Positions 53,424 through 62,433 of a stretch of 64,000 bases of DNA are shown one piece after another (within the stretch, counting starts at the first letter, position 1; the number at the start of each line of letters is the position of its first letter). This stretch comes from Edaphocola aurantiacus (GTDB lineage: Bacteria; Bacteroidota; Bacteroidia; Chitinophagales; Chitinophagaceae). The position numbers were made by a program, and so were the translations under genes. Location of the stretch: NCBI RefSeq assembly GCF_019797745.1, contig NZ_VOSI01000002.1, positions 124,001-188,000 of the forward strand, read 5' to 3'. The notes beneath the pieces are model-generated. The model ran no database searches. It was not told the origin of the DNA and saw only the letters and a program-made list of their open reading frames with translations.

Positions 53424-53939
53424 TAAACGAATCTTTAAATCCATTTCCTGTTTCATCGTGAGCAGGGCTTCTGCATTGCCCCGGGCATCATCTACCGGAT
53501 TATGGGTATGCCTGGTGCGCCGAAGGTGTTTAAAATTCTGAAACATATCTTTCTGCATCCCTTTATAAAGGCTGCCCAGGTTTTGAGAACTGAAGCCAAA
53601 GGGATTTTTACCGGTAAAATGGTGGAAATACCAGCAGATAAACATCCAGTCAAAACCGTTATTGTCACTGATAAAAATCGGTTGCCCCTTTACATTTTTG
53701 CTGAGCCACTGTGCAAATGCATTCATCACCTCCGCCGGATCGGCAAAGGTTTCCGTCTCGGCTCTGCTGAACCCGGACACTGCCAGCGCTTCTGGAATAA
53801 ACTGTGCTGATATGGGCTTTAACTGCCCGTAAAAGGTCTTGTCTAAAGGTTCTTCTACCAATACGGCTCCAAAACAGATCATGGAGTAATCTCCGGGAAT
53901 AGGGCCATCACTTTCTATATCGACCATTACATAGGGCAT
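53421..53939 (-). CDS. DEDDh-type 3'-5' exonuclease
   Basis: About 172 residues from the ATG at 53,939. I prefer this start over the GTG at 53,981 because a full -7 element (TATATTTG) lies inside the longer frame. Exo I is VDIESDGP (Asp and Glu), Exo II is NNGFDWMF, and Exo III is HNPVDDARGNAEAL with the DEDDh histidine. The overall length and motif spacing resemble small RNase T/Rv2179c-type exonucleases that trim single-stranded RNA or DNA ends. It diverges from gltX with 109 bases between starts. Confidence 0.88.
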   Translation of the reverse strand: MPYVMVDIESDGPIPGDYSMICFGAVLVEEPLDKTFYGQLKPISAQFIPEALAVSGFSRAETETFADPAEVMNAFAQWLSKNVKGQPIFISDNNGFDWMFICWYFHHFTGKNPFGFSSQNLGSLYKGMQKDMFQNFKHLRRTRHTHNPVDDARGNAEALLTMKQEMDLKIRL

Positions 53940-53962
53940 AATCTCATCATTTTGCGGAGCAC

Positions 53963-53970
53963 CAAATATA
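53963..53970 (-). promoter_or_regulatory. -7 element for the exonuclease gene
   Basis: TATATTTG on the minus strand, a full match, 23 bases before the ATG at 53,939. It supports the shorter start. Confidence 0.45.
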
Positions 53971-54048
53971 CGATCAAACACATTTGGATTATTCCATATT
54001 TAAAATTTGTCTTCTCTAAACTCAAACAATTTGTAATAACTTCGCGGC

Positions 54049-55572
54049 ATGGAAAATCATGTTAGGGTTCGTTTCGCCCCAAGTCCGACCGGTGGCTTGC
54101 ATTTAGGTGGCGTACGCACTGTTTTATTCAACTATCTTTTTGCTAAAAAACATAAAGGCACTTTTGTGCTGCGTGTCGAAGATACCGACCAGACCCGTTT
54201 TGTTGAGGGTGCGGAACAATACATCTTCGATTGCCTGAACTGGGCTGGTTTGAATCCTGATGAGAGCCCGCTGAATCCGGGTGCTTATGCGCCTTACCGC
54301 CAGAGCGAGCGCAAACCAATGTACCGTCAGTATGCCGAGCAACTGATTGCACAGTGTAATGCATACTATGCATTTGATACTCCGGAAGAACTGGAGCAGA
54401 TGCGCGAACAATATAAAACTCCTGAGAACCCTTCTCCTCAATATGATCACCGTACCCGCGGACAGATGCGCAATTCGCTGAACCTGTCTCCTGCGGAAGT
54501 ACAGGAGCTGATTGATGCAGGTACACCATATGTAATCCGCATTAAAATGCCGGAAAACGAAACGGTACAATTTACCGATCTGATCCGTGGCAGCATCAGC
54601 AATGAAACGCAACTGGTAGATGATAAGGTATTGCTGAAAAGCGATGGTATGCCTACTTATCACCTGGCTGTGGTAGTGGATGATTACCTGATGAAAATTA
54701 CACATGCCTTCCGCGGAGAAGAATGGCTGCCAAGTGCTCCTATTCATATCCTGCTGTGGAAATACCTGGGCTGGGAAAATGAGATGCCGCACTGGGCTCA
54801 CTTACCACTGATCCTGAAACCGGATGGCAATGGTAAACTGAGCAAGCGTGACGGCGAGCGCCTGGGCTTCCCGGTATTTGCCATGGAATGGAAAGACCCT
54901 AAGACAGGTGATATCGTTGAGGGCTTTAAAGAAAAAGGTTTCTTACCGGAAGCATTTATCAACATCCTGGCGATGCTGGGCTGGAATGCCGGTACAGAAC
55001 AGGAAATCTTCAGCCTGGAAGAATTATGCGATTTATTCTCTCTGGAAAGGGTACATAAAGGTGGTGCTAAATTTGACTATGAAAAAGCCAAATGGTACAA
55101 CCAGCAACATATTCAGCGTGCAGACAATGCACGTCTGGCACAACTGAGCAAGCCTTACTTTGAGGCAAAAGGCGTTACTGTTGCAGACGATCAGAAACTG
55201 GAGCAGGCTGTGGCTATGGTTAAAGAACGTTGTCATCTGCTGAGCGATTTTGCAGAGCAGGCTTCTTTCTTATTCGCGGCACCGGTTACTCATGACCTGG
55301 ATGCGGTTAAACCTAAATGGACTGCTGAAAAATCTGCTTTCTTCACCAAATGGATGGATGGCCTGGCGCAACTGGATGAGCCAGCTGCTATGGAGGCTGC
55401 ATTCGGCGCGCTGGCTGCTGAGGAAGGGCTGAAAAAAGGTGAACTGATGATGCCATTACGCATTATGCTGGTGGGTGGTAAATTCGGACCGGGTGTATTT
55501 GATATCATACACTTCATTGGCCTGGAAGAGACCAAGACCCGTGTACAGCATGTGCTGGCAGCACTTGCATAA
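54049..55572 (+). CDS. gltX: Glutamate--tRNA ligase
   Basis: A 507-residue class I aminoacyl-tRNA synthetase. The HIGH-type motif is SPTGGLHLGG (12-21), the KMSKS-type motif is GKLSKRDG, and EDTDQTRFVEGAEQYI is typical of GluRS. The anticodon-binding helical domain forms the C-terminal third, and GERLGFPVFAMEW is the Bacteroidota version of the region after KMSKS. It charges tRNA-Glu with glutamate. The start codon at 54,049 is right before the first conserved strand. A strong terminator follows. Confidence 0.97.
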   Translation: MENHVRVRFAPSPTGGLHLGGVRTVLFNYLFAKKHKGTFVLRVEDTDQTRFVEGAEQYIFDCLNWAGLNPDESPLNPGAYAPYRQSERKPMYRQYAEQLIAQCNAYYAFDTPEELEQMREQYKTPENPSPQYDHRTRGQMRNSLNLSPAEVQELIDAGTPYVIRIKMPENETVQFTDLIRGSISNETQLVDDKVLLKSDGMPTYHLAVVVDDYLMKITHAFRGEEWLPSAPIHILLWKYLGWENEMPHWAHLPLILKPDGNGKLSKRDGERLGFPVFAMEWKDPKTGDIVEGFKEKGFLPEAFINILAMLGWNAGTEQEIFSLEELCDLFSLERVHKGGAKFDYEKAKWYNQQHIQRADNARLAQLSKPYFEAKGVTVADDQKLEQAVAMVKERCHLLSDFAEQASFLFAAPVTHDLDAVKPKWTAEKSAFFTKWMDGLAQLDEPAAMEAAFGALAAEEGLKKGELMMPLRIMLVGGKFGPGVFDIIHFIGLEETKTRVQHVLAALA

Positions 55573-55584
55573 AGCAATCAAGAA

Positions 55585-55635
55585 ATATAAAAAAGGATCG
55601 CCGGGAATAGTATTCCCGGCGATCCTTTTTTATAT
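55585..55635. terminator. Bidirectional terminator after gltX
   Basis: A perfect 23-bp inverted repeat (55,585-55,607 and 55,613-55,635) with a 5-base loop, core GGATCGCCGGGAA, and A/T runs on the outside, between the converging gltX and barrel genes. Confidence 0.88.
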
Positions 55636-55647
55636 ACTCCATAAATG

Positions 55648-56493
55648 TTAGAAGCGGTATTGCAAACCGATGTTTACATTCAGCACTTGTATGGCTGTTG
55701 TAGCTTTTTCGACAAAATAATCAGATGCAAAATCTGAGGAGTTATTACGTGTCTTGTCGAAAAATGTGATTCCGTTGTTGATCAGATTCTGCCATTTCAT
55801 CTCTCTTTCTACTGCACCTACTTTACCATTTCTGCCCAATGCCTGGTAATAATCTGCTCTCAGATTAATACCCAGCTTAGGGGTAAAGCGATAAGTGATT
55901 CCTGCACCGATGCCCGGCATCAGTGCAAAACGGGTAGACCCTTCGTAATTATAAGCAGTCGCAGATACAATTACCCCTTCGTATTTATCAGCATTAAAAG
56001 GATTCTTGGCCCATACTGCCTGGTAGTAATCCGGGTTGCTAACATTCACAAAACCCAACCTCAGTCGTACATCCGCACTCCAGTGTTCATTTTCCAACAC
56101 TTTATATACCGGTCCGATGAATAAGCCAAACTGACGAAATACAGGATTCGGTTTCTGATATAATTCAGTGTATCCGTTTTTAATATTGAAAGAATAGGCT
56201 CCGTTATCTACGATGGTATCTTTACTATGCTGCTGGTAGCCCAGGCCCAAACTCAATCCCAGGCGATTATTGGCCATGAAATAATAATTACCGTCCAGCC
56301 CGATATTGAAACCGGTATTCGCTTTACCGGTAATACCAGCGTAATCTCCCATAGGCAAACTCGCACCAGCACCAAGGTTCAATTCAAAAGAACCCGGAGC
56401 ACGCTTACGGCTCTCCTGCGCTTCCACTTGCTGTGCCGAAGCCATAGTTCCGGTTAGTAATCCGGTCAATGCGAACAACAATAATCTGCTCAT
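55648..56493 (-). CDS. Outer-membrane barrel related to the neighbouring OmpA protein
   Basis: A 281-residue protein from the ATG at 56,493 (signal peptide RLLLFALTGLLTGTMASAQ). The TTG start at 56,535 is unlikely because a full -7 element lies inside that longer frame. It has about ten barrel strands and ends VLNVNIGLQYRF. It is clearly related to the N-terminal barrel of the next gene: GASLPMGDYAGITGKANTG here versus GLSMPTGTYSGAPGKAKNG there, with shared GYQQHSKD/RYQQHKLK and FGLFIGPVY/IALSLGPVY positions. Duplication is likely. No peptidoglycan-binding part is present. Confidence 0.87.
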   Translation of the reverse strand: MSRLLLFALTGLLTGTMASAQQVEAQESRKRAPGSFELNLGAGASLPMGDYAGITGKANTGFNIGLDGNYYFMANNRLGLSLGLGYQQHSKDTIVDNGAYSFNIKNGYTELYQKPNPVFRQFGLFIGPVYKVLENEHWSADVRLRLGFVNVSNPDYYQAVWAKNPFNADKYEGVIVSATAYNYEGSTRFALMPGIGAGITYRFTPKLGINLRADYYQALGRNGKVGAVEREMKWQNLINNGITFFDKTRNNSSDFASDYFVEKATTAIQVLNVNIGLQYRF

Positions 56494-56510
56494 ATTTTTA
56501 TTTTGTGGGC

Positions 56511-56518
56511 CAAAGTTA
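56511..56518 (-). promoter_or_regulatory. -7 element for the stand-alone barrel gene
   Basis: TAACTTTG on the minus strand, a full match, 17 bases before the ATG at 56,493. It lies directly after the terminator of the upstream OmpA gene, whose T-rich tail supplies a TTTG at a short 14-base spacing. Confidence 0.5.
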
Positions 56519-56530
56519 CAGCTTTCGTAA

Positions 56531-56566
56531 AACAAAAAGCGGTCCGCTGATTAAACGGACCGCTTT
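56531..56566 (-). terminator. Terminator after the OmpA-family gene
   Basis: AAAGCGGTCCG and CGGACCGCTTT form an 11-bp stem with a 9-base loop, followed by TTTTTGTTTT on the minus strand. It starts 17 bases past the stop at 56,583. Confidence 0.8.
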
Positions 56567-56582
56567 GCTGTGATCGTATATT

Positions 56583-58385
56583 TTAGTACTTCAATACTTT
56601 AATTTCTGTTCTCCTGTTTTGTTCATGCTCTTCTTCGGTACAGTTCACACCATCGGCACAGTTATTCACCAGACGGTTTTCTCCGTAACCTTTTGCCACC
56701 AGGCGTTTACGGGCTATGCCTTTAGACACCAGGTAGTTTACTGCAGCCTCCGCACGCTGTTGAGACAGGGTTTGGTTATACTGACGGTCACCACGGCTGT
56801 CAGTATGAGAGGATAACTCTATCGTCATGCGTGGATTGGTTTTCATAACACGTACAATATTATCCAATACTATAGCGGCATCCGGACGGATGGCAGAAGC
56901 ATCAAAATCGTAGAAAATATTTTTCACCACAAATGCTTCGCCTTCTTTCAGATCACATACACCCAGTTTAAGGGTTACATACAATGTCTTACTACGATCC
57001 AATCCTTTAGTGGTCACCAGTTCTGTCTGAGAGAATTTACCGCGCTCGCTGGCTACAATATTATAATCTTTCTTAGGGTCCAGCTGGAAATTAAAGCGAC
57101 CTTCTTTATCAGATATCTGCGTGAGCATAGCACCATTATCGCCCTGCGTCAGGTTGACTTCTATACCGGAAATTTTATGGCCGGTTTTACAGTCAATGGT
57201 TTCGCCCACCAGGGTGAAACGTTCATCATCATGGAATAATTCTTTGTATACATTATTGCCTTTAAACTCTGTCTGGGCAATCTGGGCGCTGGTTGTAGCC
57301 ACTCCGTTCTTATCACCTCCAACGGTATAATCTTTAGCAGCCAGTTTGGTATTGATCATACCATTGGCATCGGTAATACCTGTATACACAGTACCTCCGG
57401 CGTCTTTGATCTGTACTTTTACGCCACCTAATGCCAGGCCTGTTTTCTTATCTTTTACCATCACAATGGTTTCTACAGCACCTTTGCTCTGGCTGCCGCC
57501 GCTGTTATCATGACTGCGCTTACTACTGTTGCCAAAGCGCAATTGCAGCCCCAGGCTTATATTCATATTGGTGATCGGTGTAGTACTACTGGTGGTTTCT
57601 TTACGGAAATACTGATCTATATTATTTACATAATTACGCGAGCCTTCCGGTTCTTCCCAGAATTTAATGCTGCCATCCAATACCTGTGCAGTCTGCTCAT
57701 GTTGGGTGACGGTGAACTTACCTGCCTTGCCAAAGCTGCTCAGGTAATCGGCCTGTAATACAATACCCAGGTTGCTGTTTACATTATAGACCAGTCTCGC
57801 TCCGGCCAGTCCCATCAGGGCTACCGGTTTATTGGAACTGTTGTCGGTATACACCGGTGTGATCAGGTGCTCATACTGTGTGGTGAAGGGGTTCATTGCA
57901 TACAGGTCCTGCTGGTATTGAGGGTATTGCTGAATCAGCGCACCTACCCTTGCAAAGACATTCAGGTCAAATGCTCCGAAACGTGTTCTGTACACGGGGC
58001 CGAGACTCAGCGCTATATGCTGGAAGGCATTGCCCTTTTGTGTGAAGGTGGTATATCCATCCTGGAAGGTGTAGACATAACTGCCTGCAGCATTTGAATC
58101 GGTGTTAAATGCTTTCAGTTTATGCTGCTGATAGCGTGCATCGATACCGATACCCCAGTTACTATTATTAAAGAAGTAATCCAGTGCCAGACCGCCGTTG
58201 ATTCCGTTCTTAGCCTTTCCCGGTGCACCACTATAGGTGCCGGTCGGCATACTTAAGCCTCCGAATAAGGTAACCTGAAATGGCTTTTGTTCCATTCCTG
58301 TTGCAGGAACCGGAACGGTCTCCTGAGCTGCCACCGAGCCCGTTACGGCAAGGGCAATCATAGTAGTGAGTATCGCTTGTTTCAT
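56583..58385 (-). CDS. OmpA-family protein with N-terminal barrel and two regulatory-like domains
   Basis: A 600-residue envelope protein. Signal peptide: AILTTMIALAVTGSVAAQ. Residues about 33-285 are a membrane barrel. Two carboxypeptidase-regulatory-like sandwich domains follow at about 302-380 (TGLALGGVKVQIKDAGGTVY) and 388-465 (TGHKISGIEVNLTQGDNGA). The OmpA C-terminal peptidoglycan-binding domain is at about 480-600, with FYDFDASAIRPDA, ELSSHTDSRGDRQYNQTLSQ, and QNRRTEI. It would tie the outer membrane to peptidoglycan. Its barrel is paralogous to the gene downstream. Confidence 0.92.
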   Translation of the reverse strand: MKQAILTTMIALAVTGSVAAQETVPVPATGMEQKPFQVTLFGGLSMPTGTYSGAPGKAKNGINGGLALDYFFNNSNWGIGIDARYQQHKLKAFNTDSNAAGSYVYTFQDGYTTFTQKGNAFQHIALSLGPVYRTRFGAFDLNVFARVGALIQQYPQYQQDLYAMNPFTTQYEHLITPVYTDNSSNKPVALMGLAGARLVYNVNSNLGIVLQADYLSSFGKAGKFTVTQHEQTAQVLDGSIKFWEEPEGSRNYVNNIDQYFRKETTSSTTPITNMNISLGLQLRFGNSSKRSHDNSGGSQSKGAVETIVMVKDKKTGLALGGVKVQIKDAGGTVYTGITDANGMINTKLAAKDYTVGGDKNGVATTSAQIAQTEFKGNNVYKELFHDDERFTLVGETIDCKTGHKISGIEVNLTQGDNGAMLTQISDKEGRFNFQLDPKKDYNIVASERGKFSQTELVTTKGLDRSKTLYVTLKLGVCDLKEGEAFVVKNIFYDFDASAIRPDAAIVLDNIVRVMKTNPRMTIELSSHTDSRGDRQYNQTLSQQRAEAAVNYLVSKGIARKRLVAKGYGENRLVNNCADGVNCTEEEHEQNRRTEIKVLKY

Positions 58386-58534
58386 AAATCCCTTTTAGTA
58401 TTTAAAAAATAGTTCACAATTTAGTAAAACGCTGTTTACGATCAATCAGGAATATTGCGTTTTAACATCTTATGTTGTTAACGGGCAAAACAATAATTCA
58501 TCAAAATATAATATTGCTCTAAACCATTTGGCGT

Positions 58535-58542
58535 TAAATTTG
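58535..58542 (+). promoter_or_regulatory. -7 element for ppk1
   Basis: TAAATTTG, a full match, 29 bases before the ATG at 58,571. An ATTG at 18 bases is a poor -33 element. Confidence 0.45.
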
Positions 58543-58570
58543 CTAGACAACACCGAAACAAAAACAGTAT

Positions 58571-60658
58571 ATGACTCGTAAGAAACCCGGTACCATTATC
58601 AGGGATATCAGCTGGATGTCCTTTAATGCCCGCGTAATGCAGGAAGCTAAAGATCCTAGTGTACCTCTTTTTGACCGCCTCAAATTCCTTGGAATATTTT
58701 CAAATAATCTCGATGAATTTTTTCGTGTCAGGGTCGCATCGCTGAGAAGAATGTCTTTGTTGGGGAAAGCTGCGAAAGCCGCTTTGGAAGAGAATCCGGA
58801 CAAGATCATGGATAAGATCATGGCAGTGGTGCTGGAGCAGAACAAGGACTTTGATAAAGCTTTTGCTGTAATCATTTCTGAACTGGAAAAAAACAACATT
58901 CACCTGAAAACGGAAAAGCAGCTCAACAAAGAGCAGCAACAGTTTGTAAGGGATTATTATAACGATCATGTGCGTACGCAGATCATCCCGCTGATGATTG
59001 AGAGTATTCCGCAGATGCCCCTGCTGAAAGATAAAAGTATATACCTGGCCTGTATGCTGGGTAGTACTCAAAATCCGATGATGCACCGCTACTCCCTGAT
59101 CGAGATGCCATCGGAACTGCCGCGCTTTGTGGTATTGCCTTCAAAAAAAGAAGAGAAGGATATTATCCTGCTTGAAGATATCGTGCGTGCTAATCTGCAT
59201 CAGCTATTCTCTGCATTTGGTTTTGACCAGTTTGTAGGGTATATCATTAAGGTAACACGCGATGCTGAATTTGACTTTGATATAGATGAAAATACGGACC
59301 TGATCACTAACCTGGAAAAGGGACTTAAAGGCCGCAAGAAAGGTAAGGCGACCCGATTTGTTTATGACAAGTCTATTGATAAAATATTACTGGAATACCT
59401 GGTTAAACGACTGAACCTTAAAAAGGAAAACCTGGTACCGGGCGGACGTATTCATAACTTCAAAGACTTTATGAACTTCCCCTCTTCTGTATTCAGCAAC
59501 CTGGCTCCGAAAAGAGAACCTTTGCTGCATCCCGAAATGGTGCAACCGATACGCATCATGGAGGTCCTGAATAAGAAGGATGTGATGCTGCATTTCCCCT
59601 ACCATTCCTTTGATCCGCTGATCGACCTGCTGCGTGAAGCGGCGATTGATCCTAATGTGGAGAGTATCAAAATAACCTGCTACCGGCTGGCTAAAAAATC
59701 GCAGATCGCCAATGCACTGCTGAATGCCGCCCGTAATGGCAAAAAGGTAACTGCAGTACTGGAATTACGTGCCCGCTTTGATGAAGAGGCTAACCTGAAA
59801 TGGAGAGAGAAACTGGAGGAAGAAGGGGTGAATGTAATATTGGGTATCCCTAATATGAAGGTCCACGCCAAATTATGTTTGATCCGTAAAAAGGAATTCA
59901 GCAAAACGAAACAATATGGCTTTATCAGTACCGGTAACTTCAACGAGATCACTGCAAACTTTTACGGTGACCACTGTCTCATGACCTCTAACCGTACAAT
60001 TCTCGCGGATGTAAATCGTGTATTTACCTACCTGGAGCAGCCGCAAAAACTCAGTACCTTAAAAGCCTGCAAAACCTTACCGGTATCGCCGCTGACCATG
60101 CGTAGCACTTTTATAGATATGATCGATAAAGAGATCAAAAATCATAAAGCGAAAAAGAAATCGGGCATTATGATTAAGCTCAACAGCCTGGTGGATAAAC
60201 CGCTGATTGAGAAAATTGAGGAAGCAGCACAGGCGGGTGTAAAAATCGATCTGATCATTCGCGGCATCTGCTGTCTGCATACTGAAGATAAATCGTATAA
60301 AGCGCCTATTAATGCGATCAGTATTGTAGATGAGTACCTGGAACATGCGCGTGTATTCGTTTTTGAGAATGCAGGTGATCCTAAGGTATACATCTCTTCA
60401 GCAGACTGGATGGTTCGCAACCTGGACCACCGTGTAGAGGTGGCCTGCCCTATCCTGGATAAGCAGATCAAACAGGACCTGATCAATGTATTGCATTTAC
60501 AGCTTGCGGAGAATGATAAAGCGCGGATACTGGACAATCACCAGCGAAACGAATACGTACCCCGTAAAGAGAGTGAAAAAGTAATCCGATCTCAGTACGA
60601 AATTTATAATTACTGGAAGCAGAAAGCCATAGCGGCAGGTCAGCAAAAAGAAAAATAA
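58571..60658 (+). CDS. ppk1: Polyphosphate kinase 1
   Basis: A 695-residue enzyme of the Ppk1 family that polymerises the terminal phosphate of ATP into polyphosphate. The N-terminal RDISWMSFNARVMQEA, LKFLGIFSNNLDEFFRVRV, KITCYRLAKKSQIANALLNA, the active-site segment MKVHAKLCLI with the phosphorylated histidine, YGFISTGNFNE, and the second conserved histidine in VRNLDHRVEVACPI are all present. The length is normal. A Ppx/GppA-type phosphatase gene follows 38 bases later in the same direction, a common pairing of polyphosphate synthesis and breakdown. Confidence 0.97.
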   Translation: MTRKKPGTIIRDISWMSFNARVMQEAKDPSVPLFDRLKFLGIFSNNLDEFFRVRVASLRRMSLLGKAAKAALEENPDKIMDKIMAVVLEQNKDFDKAFAVIISELEKNNIHLKTEKQLNKEQQQFVRDYYNDHVRTQIIPLMIESIPQMPLLKDKSIYLACMLGSTQNPMMHRYSLIEMPSELPRFVVLPSKKEEKDIILLEDIVRANLHQLFSAFGFDQFVGYIIKVTRDAEFDFDIDENTDLITNLEKGLKGRKKGKATRFVYDKSIDKILLEYLVKRLNLKKENLVPGGRIHNFKDFMNFPSSVFSNLAPKREPLLHPEMVQPIRIMEVLNKKDVMLHFPYHSFDPLIDLLREAAIDPNVESIKITCYRLAKKSQIANALLNAARNGKKVTAVLELRARFDEEANLKWREKLEEEGVNVILGIPNMKVHAKLCLIRKKEFSKTKQYGFISTGNFNEITANFYGDHCLMTSNRTILADVNRVFTYLEQPQKLSTLKACKTLPVSPLTMRSTFIDMIDKEIKNHKAKKKSGIMIKLNSLVDKPLIEKIEEAAQAGVKIDLIIRGICCLHTEDKSYKAPINAISIVDEYLEHARVFVFENAGDPKVYISSADWMVRNLDHRVEVACPILDKQIKQDLINVLHLQLAENDKARILDNHQRNEYVPRKESEKVIRSQYEIYNYWKQKAIAAGQQKEK

Positions 60659-60696
60659 TATGTACTTTCGTCAGGTATTTCTAAAACACCATTCTA

Positions 60697-61587
60697 TTGA
60701 TTTTAGCTGCTATCGATATTGGATCTAATGCTGCACGACTACTGATCAGCGACGTACTGCCTTACAAAGACGGCACTGTAGACTATACTAAACTAAACTT
60801 ACTCCGTATACCGCTACGCCTTGGTTTTGATGTTTTTGAAACCGGTGTAATACCGGAAGAGAAGGCCAAAATGGTGATCGATACCATGAAGATCTACCAG
60901 CAACTGATGGACCTGTATAAGGTTGAGCATTATCGTGCCTGTGCTACTTCTGCTATGCGCGATGCCCGTAACGGGACTGACATTATACAGCAGGTAAAGG
61001 CAGAAACGGGTATAGGAATCGAGATCATCTCCGGCTCTGAAGAGGCGAATGTGATCTATGAAACCCATATTGCAGAAAACATAGATAGCCAGGATGCGTT
61101 TCTCTACATTGATGTAGGCGGCGGCAGCACTGAGCTAACCATGTTTCACCGCGGTAATATAATATTTAAAGAATCGTTTAATATCGGAACCATACGCCTG
61201 CTGAACGGTCTGGTAACAGATGCGCAGCTGGATCATTTCAAATGGTTCGTCAAAACACATACCAAAGAGATCAGCAATATAAAAGCTATTGGTAGTGGTG
61301 GTAACATCAACAAAGTATTTTCCTTATCCAAAACTAAGGAAGAGCGGCCGCTTAAACTGGAATTGCTGAGGGATTATTACAAGGAATTATCTGCTGCAAC
61401 CATAGAGGAACGGATGCACCTGTACAATATACGCCGCGACCGTGCGGATGTGATTGTACCAGCCTTGCAGATCTATACTTCGGTAATGAGGTGGGCCGGG
61501 GCACAGGAGATTTATGTACCGAAAATCGGTCTGGCAGATGGCCTGATCCGTATGCTGTACAATAAGTACAAAACGGACCAGGGTTAA
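60697..61587 (+). CDS. Ppx/GppA-type exopolyphosphatase
   Basis: A 296-residue protein of the actin-like ATPase superfamily. Phosphate-1 loop: AAIDIGSNAARLLI (4-17). The second loop is FLYIDVGGGSTELTMF, and GSGGNINKVF is later. Only the two N-terminal domains are present; the longer HD-like C-terminal part of E. coli Ppx is absent, as in many Bacteroidota. The start codon is TTG at 60,697: an in-frame stop at 60,682 leaves no ATG upstream. It hydrolyses polyphosphate or ppGpp-type nucleotides, and pairs with ppk1. Confidence 0.93.
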   Translation: MILAAIDIGSNAARLLISDVLPYKDGTVDYTKLNLLRIPLRLGFDVFETGVIPEEKAKMVIDTMKIYQQLMDLYKVEHYRACATSAMRDARNGTDIIQQVKAETGIGIEIISGSEEANVIYETHIAENIDSQDAFLYIDVGGGSTELTMFHRGNIIFKESFNIGTIRLLNGLVTDAQLDHFKWFVKTHTKEISNIKAIGSGGNINKVFSLSKTKEERPLKLELLRDYYKELSAATIEERMHLYNIRRDRADVIVPALQIYTSVMRWAGAQEIYVPKIGLADGLIRMLYNKYKTDQG

Positions 61588-61616
61588 TTAAGCCTGAATT
61601 ATTACATTTAATCCCT

Positions 61617-61624
61617 TATTTTTG
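61617..61624 (+). promoter_or_regulatory. -7 element for ftsE
   Basis: TATTTTTG, a full match to TAnnTTTG, 23 bases before the ATG at 61,648. No clear -33 TTTG. Confidence 0.4.
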
Positions 61625-61647
61625 TAACAACCAAGAATTGCTTTTCC

Positions 61648-62346
61648 ATGCAGGACAATACTATATTACAGCTCACTAATGCCAATATTTACCAGGGTAA
61701 AACCCAGATTCTGCATGATGTTAATCTTCATATCAACAGGGGCGAATTTGTATACCTTATCGGAAAGACCGGCTCGGGTAAATCCAGCCTGCTGAAGACC
61801 TTATATGGTGAATTGCCGCTGGTAGAGGGTGATGGTGTTGTTGTGGGTTCTGATCTGCGCAATATGGACTGGAAAAAAATTCCGTTCCTGCGCCGTAAAA
61901 TGGGTATAGTATTCCAGGATTTCAAACTGCTTACAGATCGTAATGTATACGAGAACCTGGAGTTTGTGCTGAAGGCTACCGGCTGGACAGATCCTAAGCA
62001 GATGAAGGCCCGTATCGAAGAGGTACTGGACCTGGTGCACCTGCCGGCAAAAAGCTACAAAAAGACATATGAAATGAGTGGTGGCGAGCAGCAAAGGGTG
62101 GATATAGCCCGTGCCCTGCTGAATAACCCTCAACTGATCCTGGCCGATGAACCTACAGGTAACCTGGACCCGGATACTACAGATAAGATCATGCAACTGC
62201 TGGTGAGCATTGCTCAAGATATGAATACGGCTATCCTCATGGCGACACATGACTATCGTCTACTGCAGAAATATCCATCGCGTATTGTACGTGTAGAGGA
62301 CAATTCGGTAAGTGATAATGCGGATATTCCTGAACTCAGATCATAA
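61648..62346 (+). CDS. ftsE: FtsE-like cell-division ABC ATPase
   Basis: A 232-residue ABC ATPase. Walker A is GKTGSGKS (39-46), the signature motif is MSGGEQQR, Walker B is LILADEPTGNLDP, and the switch histidine is in MATHDY. GEFVYLIGKTGSGKSSLLK and MGIVFQDFKLL are characteristic of FtsE, which with the membrane protein FtsX controls peptidoglycan hydrolases during division. No ftsX follows; in Bacteroidota it is often encoded elsewhere. It is its own unit with a -7 element and a bidirectional terminator. Confidence 0.92.
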   Translation: MQDNTILQLTNANIYQGKTQILHDVNLHINRGEFVYLIGKTGSGKSSLLKTLYGELPLVEGDGVVVGSDLRNMDWKKIPFLRRKMGIVFQDFKLLTDRNVYENLEFVLKATGWTDPKQMKARIEEVLDLVHLPAKSYKKTYEMSGGEQQRVDIARALLNNPQLILADEPTGNLDPDTTDKIMQLLVSIAQDMNTAILMATHDYRLLQKYPSRIVRVEDNSVSDNADIPELRS

Positions 62347-62369
62347 GCGGGATTCCAATTCCGATCAAA

Positions 62370-62425
62370 TAAATACATAAAAGAAGGGCCAGTAAATATT
62401 TACCGGCCCTTCTTTTATGTATTTA
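62370..62425. terminator. Bidirectional terminator after ftsE
   Basis: A 21-bp stem (62,370-62,390 and 62,405-62,425), one mismatch, then five more pairs near a two-base loop, core AGAAGGGCC. It separates the converging ftsE and prmA genes. Confidence 0.8.
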
Positions 62426-62433
62426 TTGTGTAT

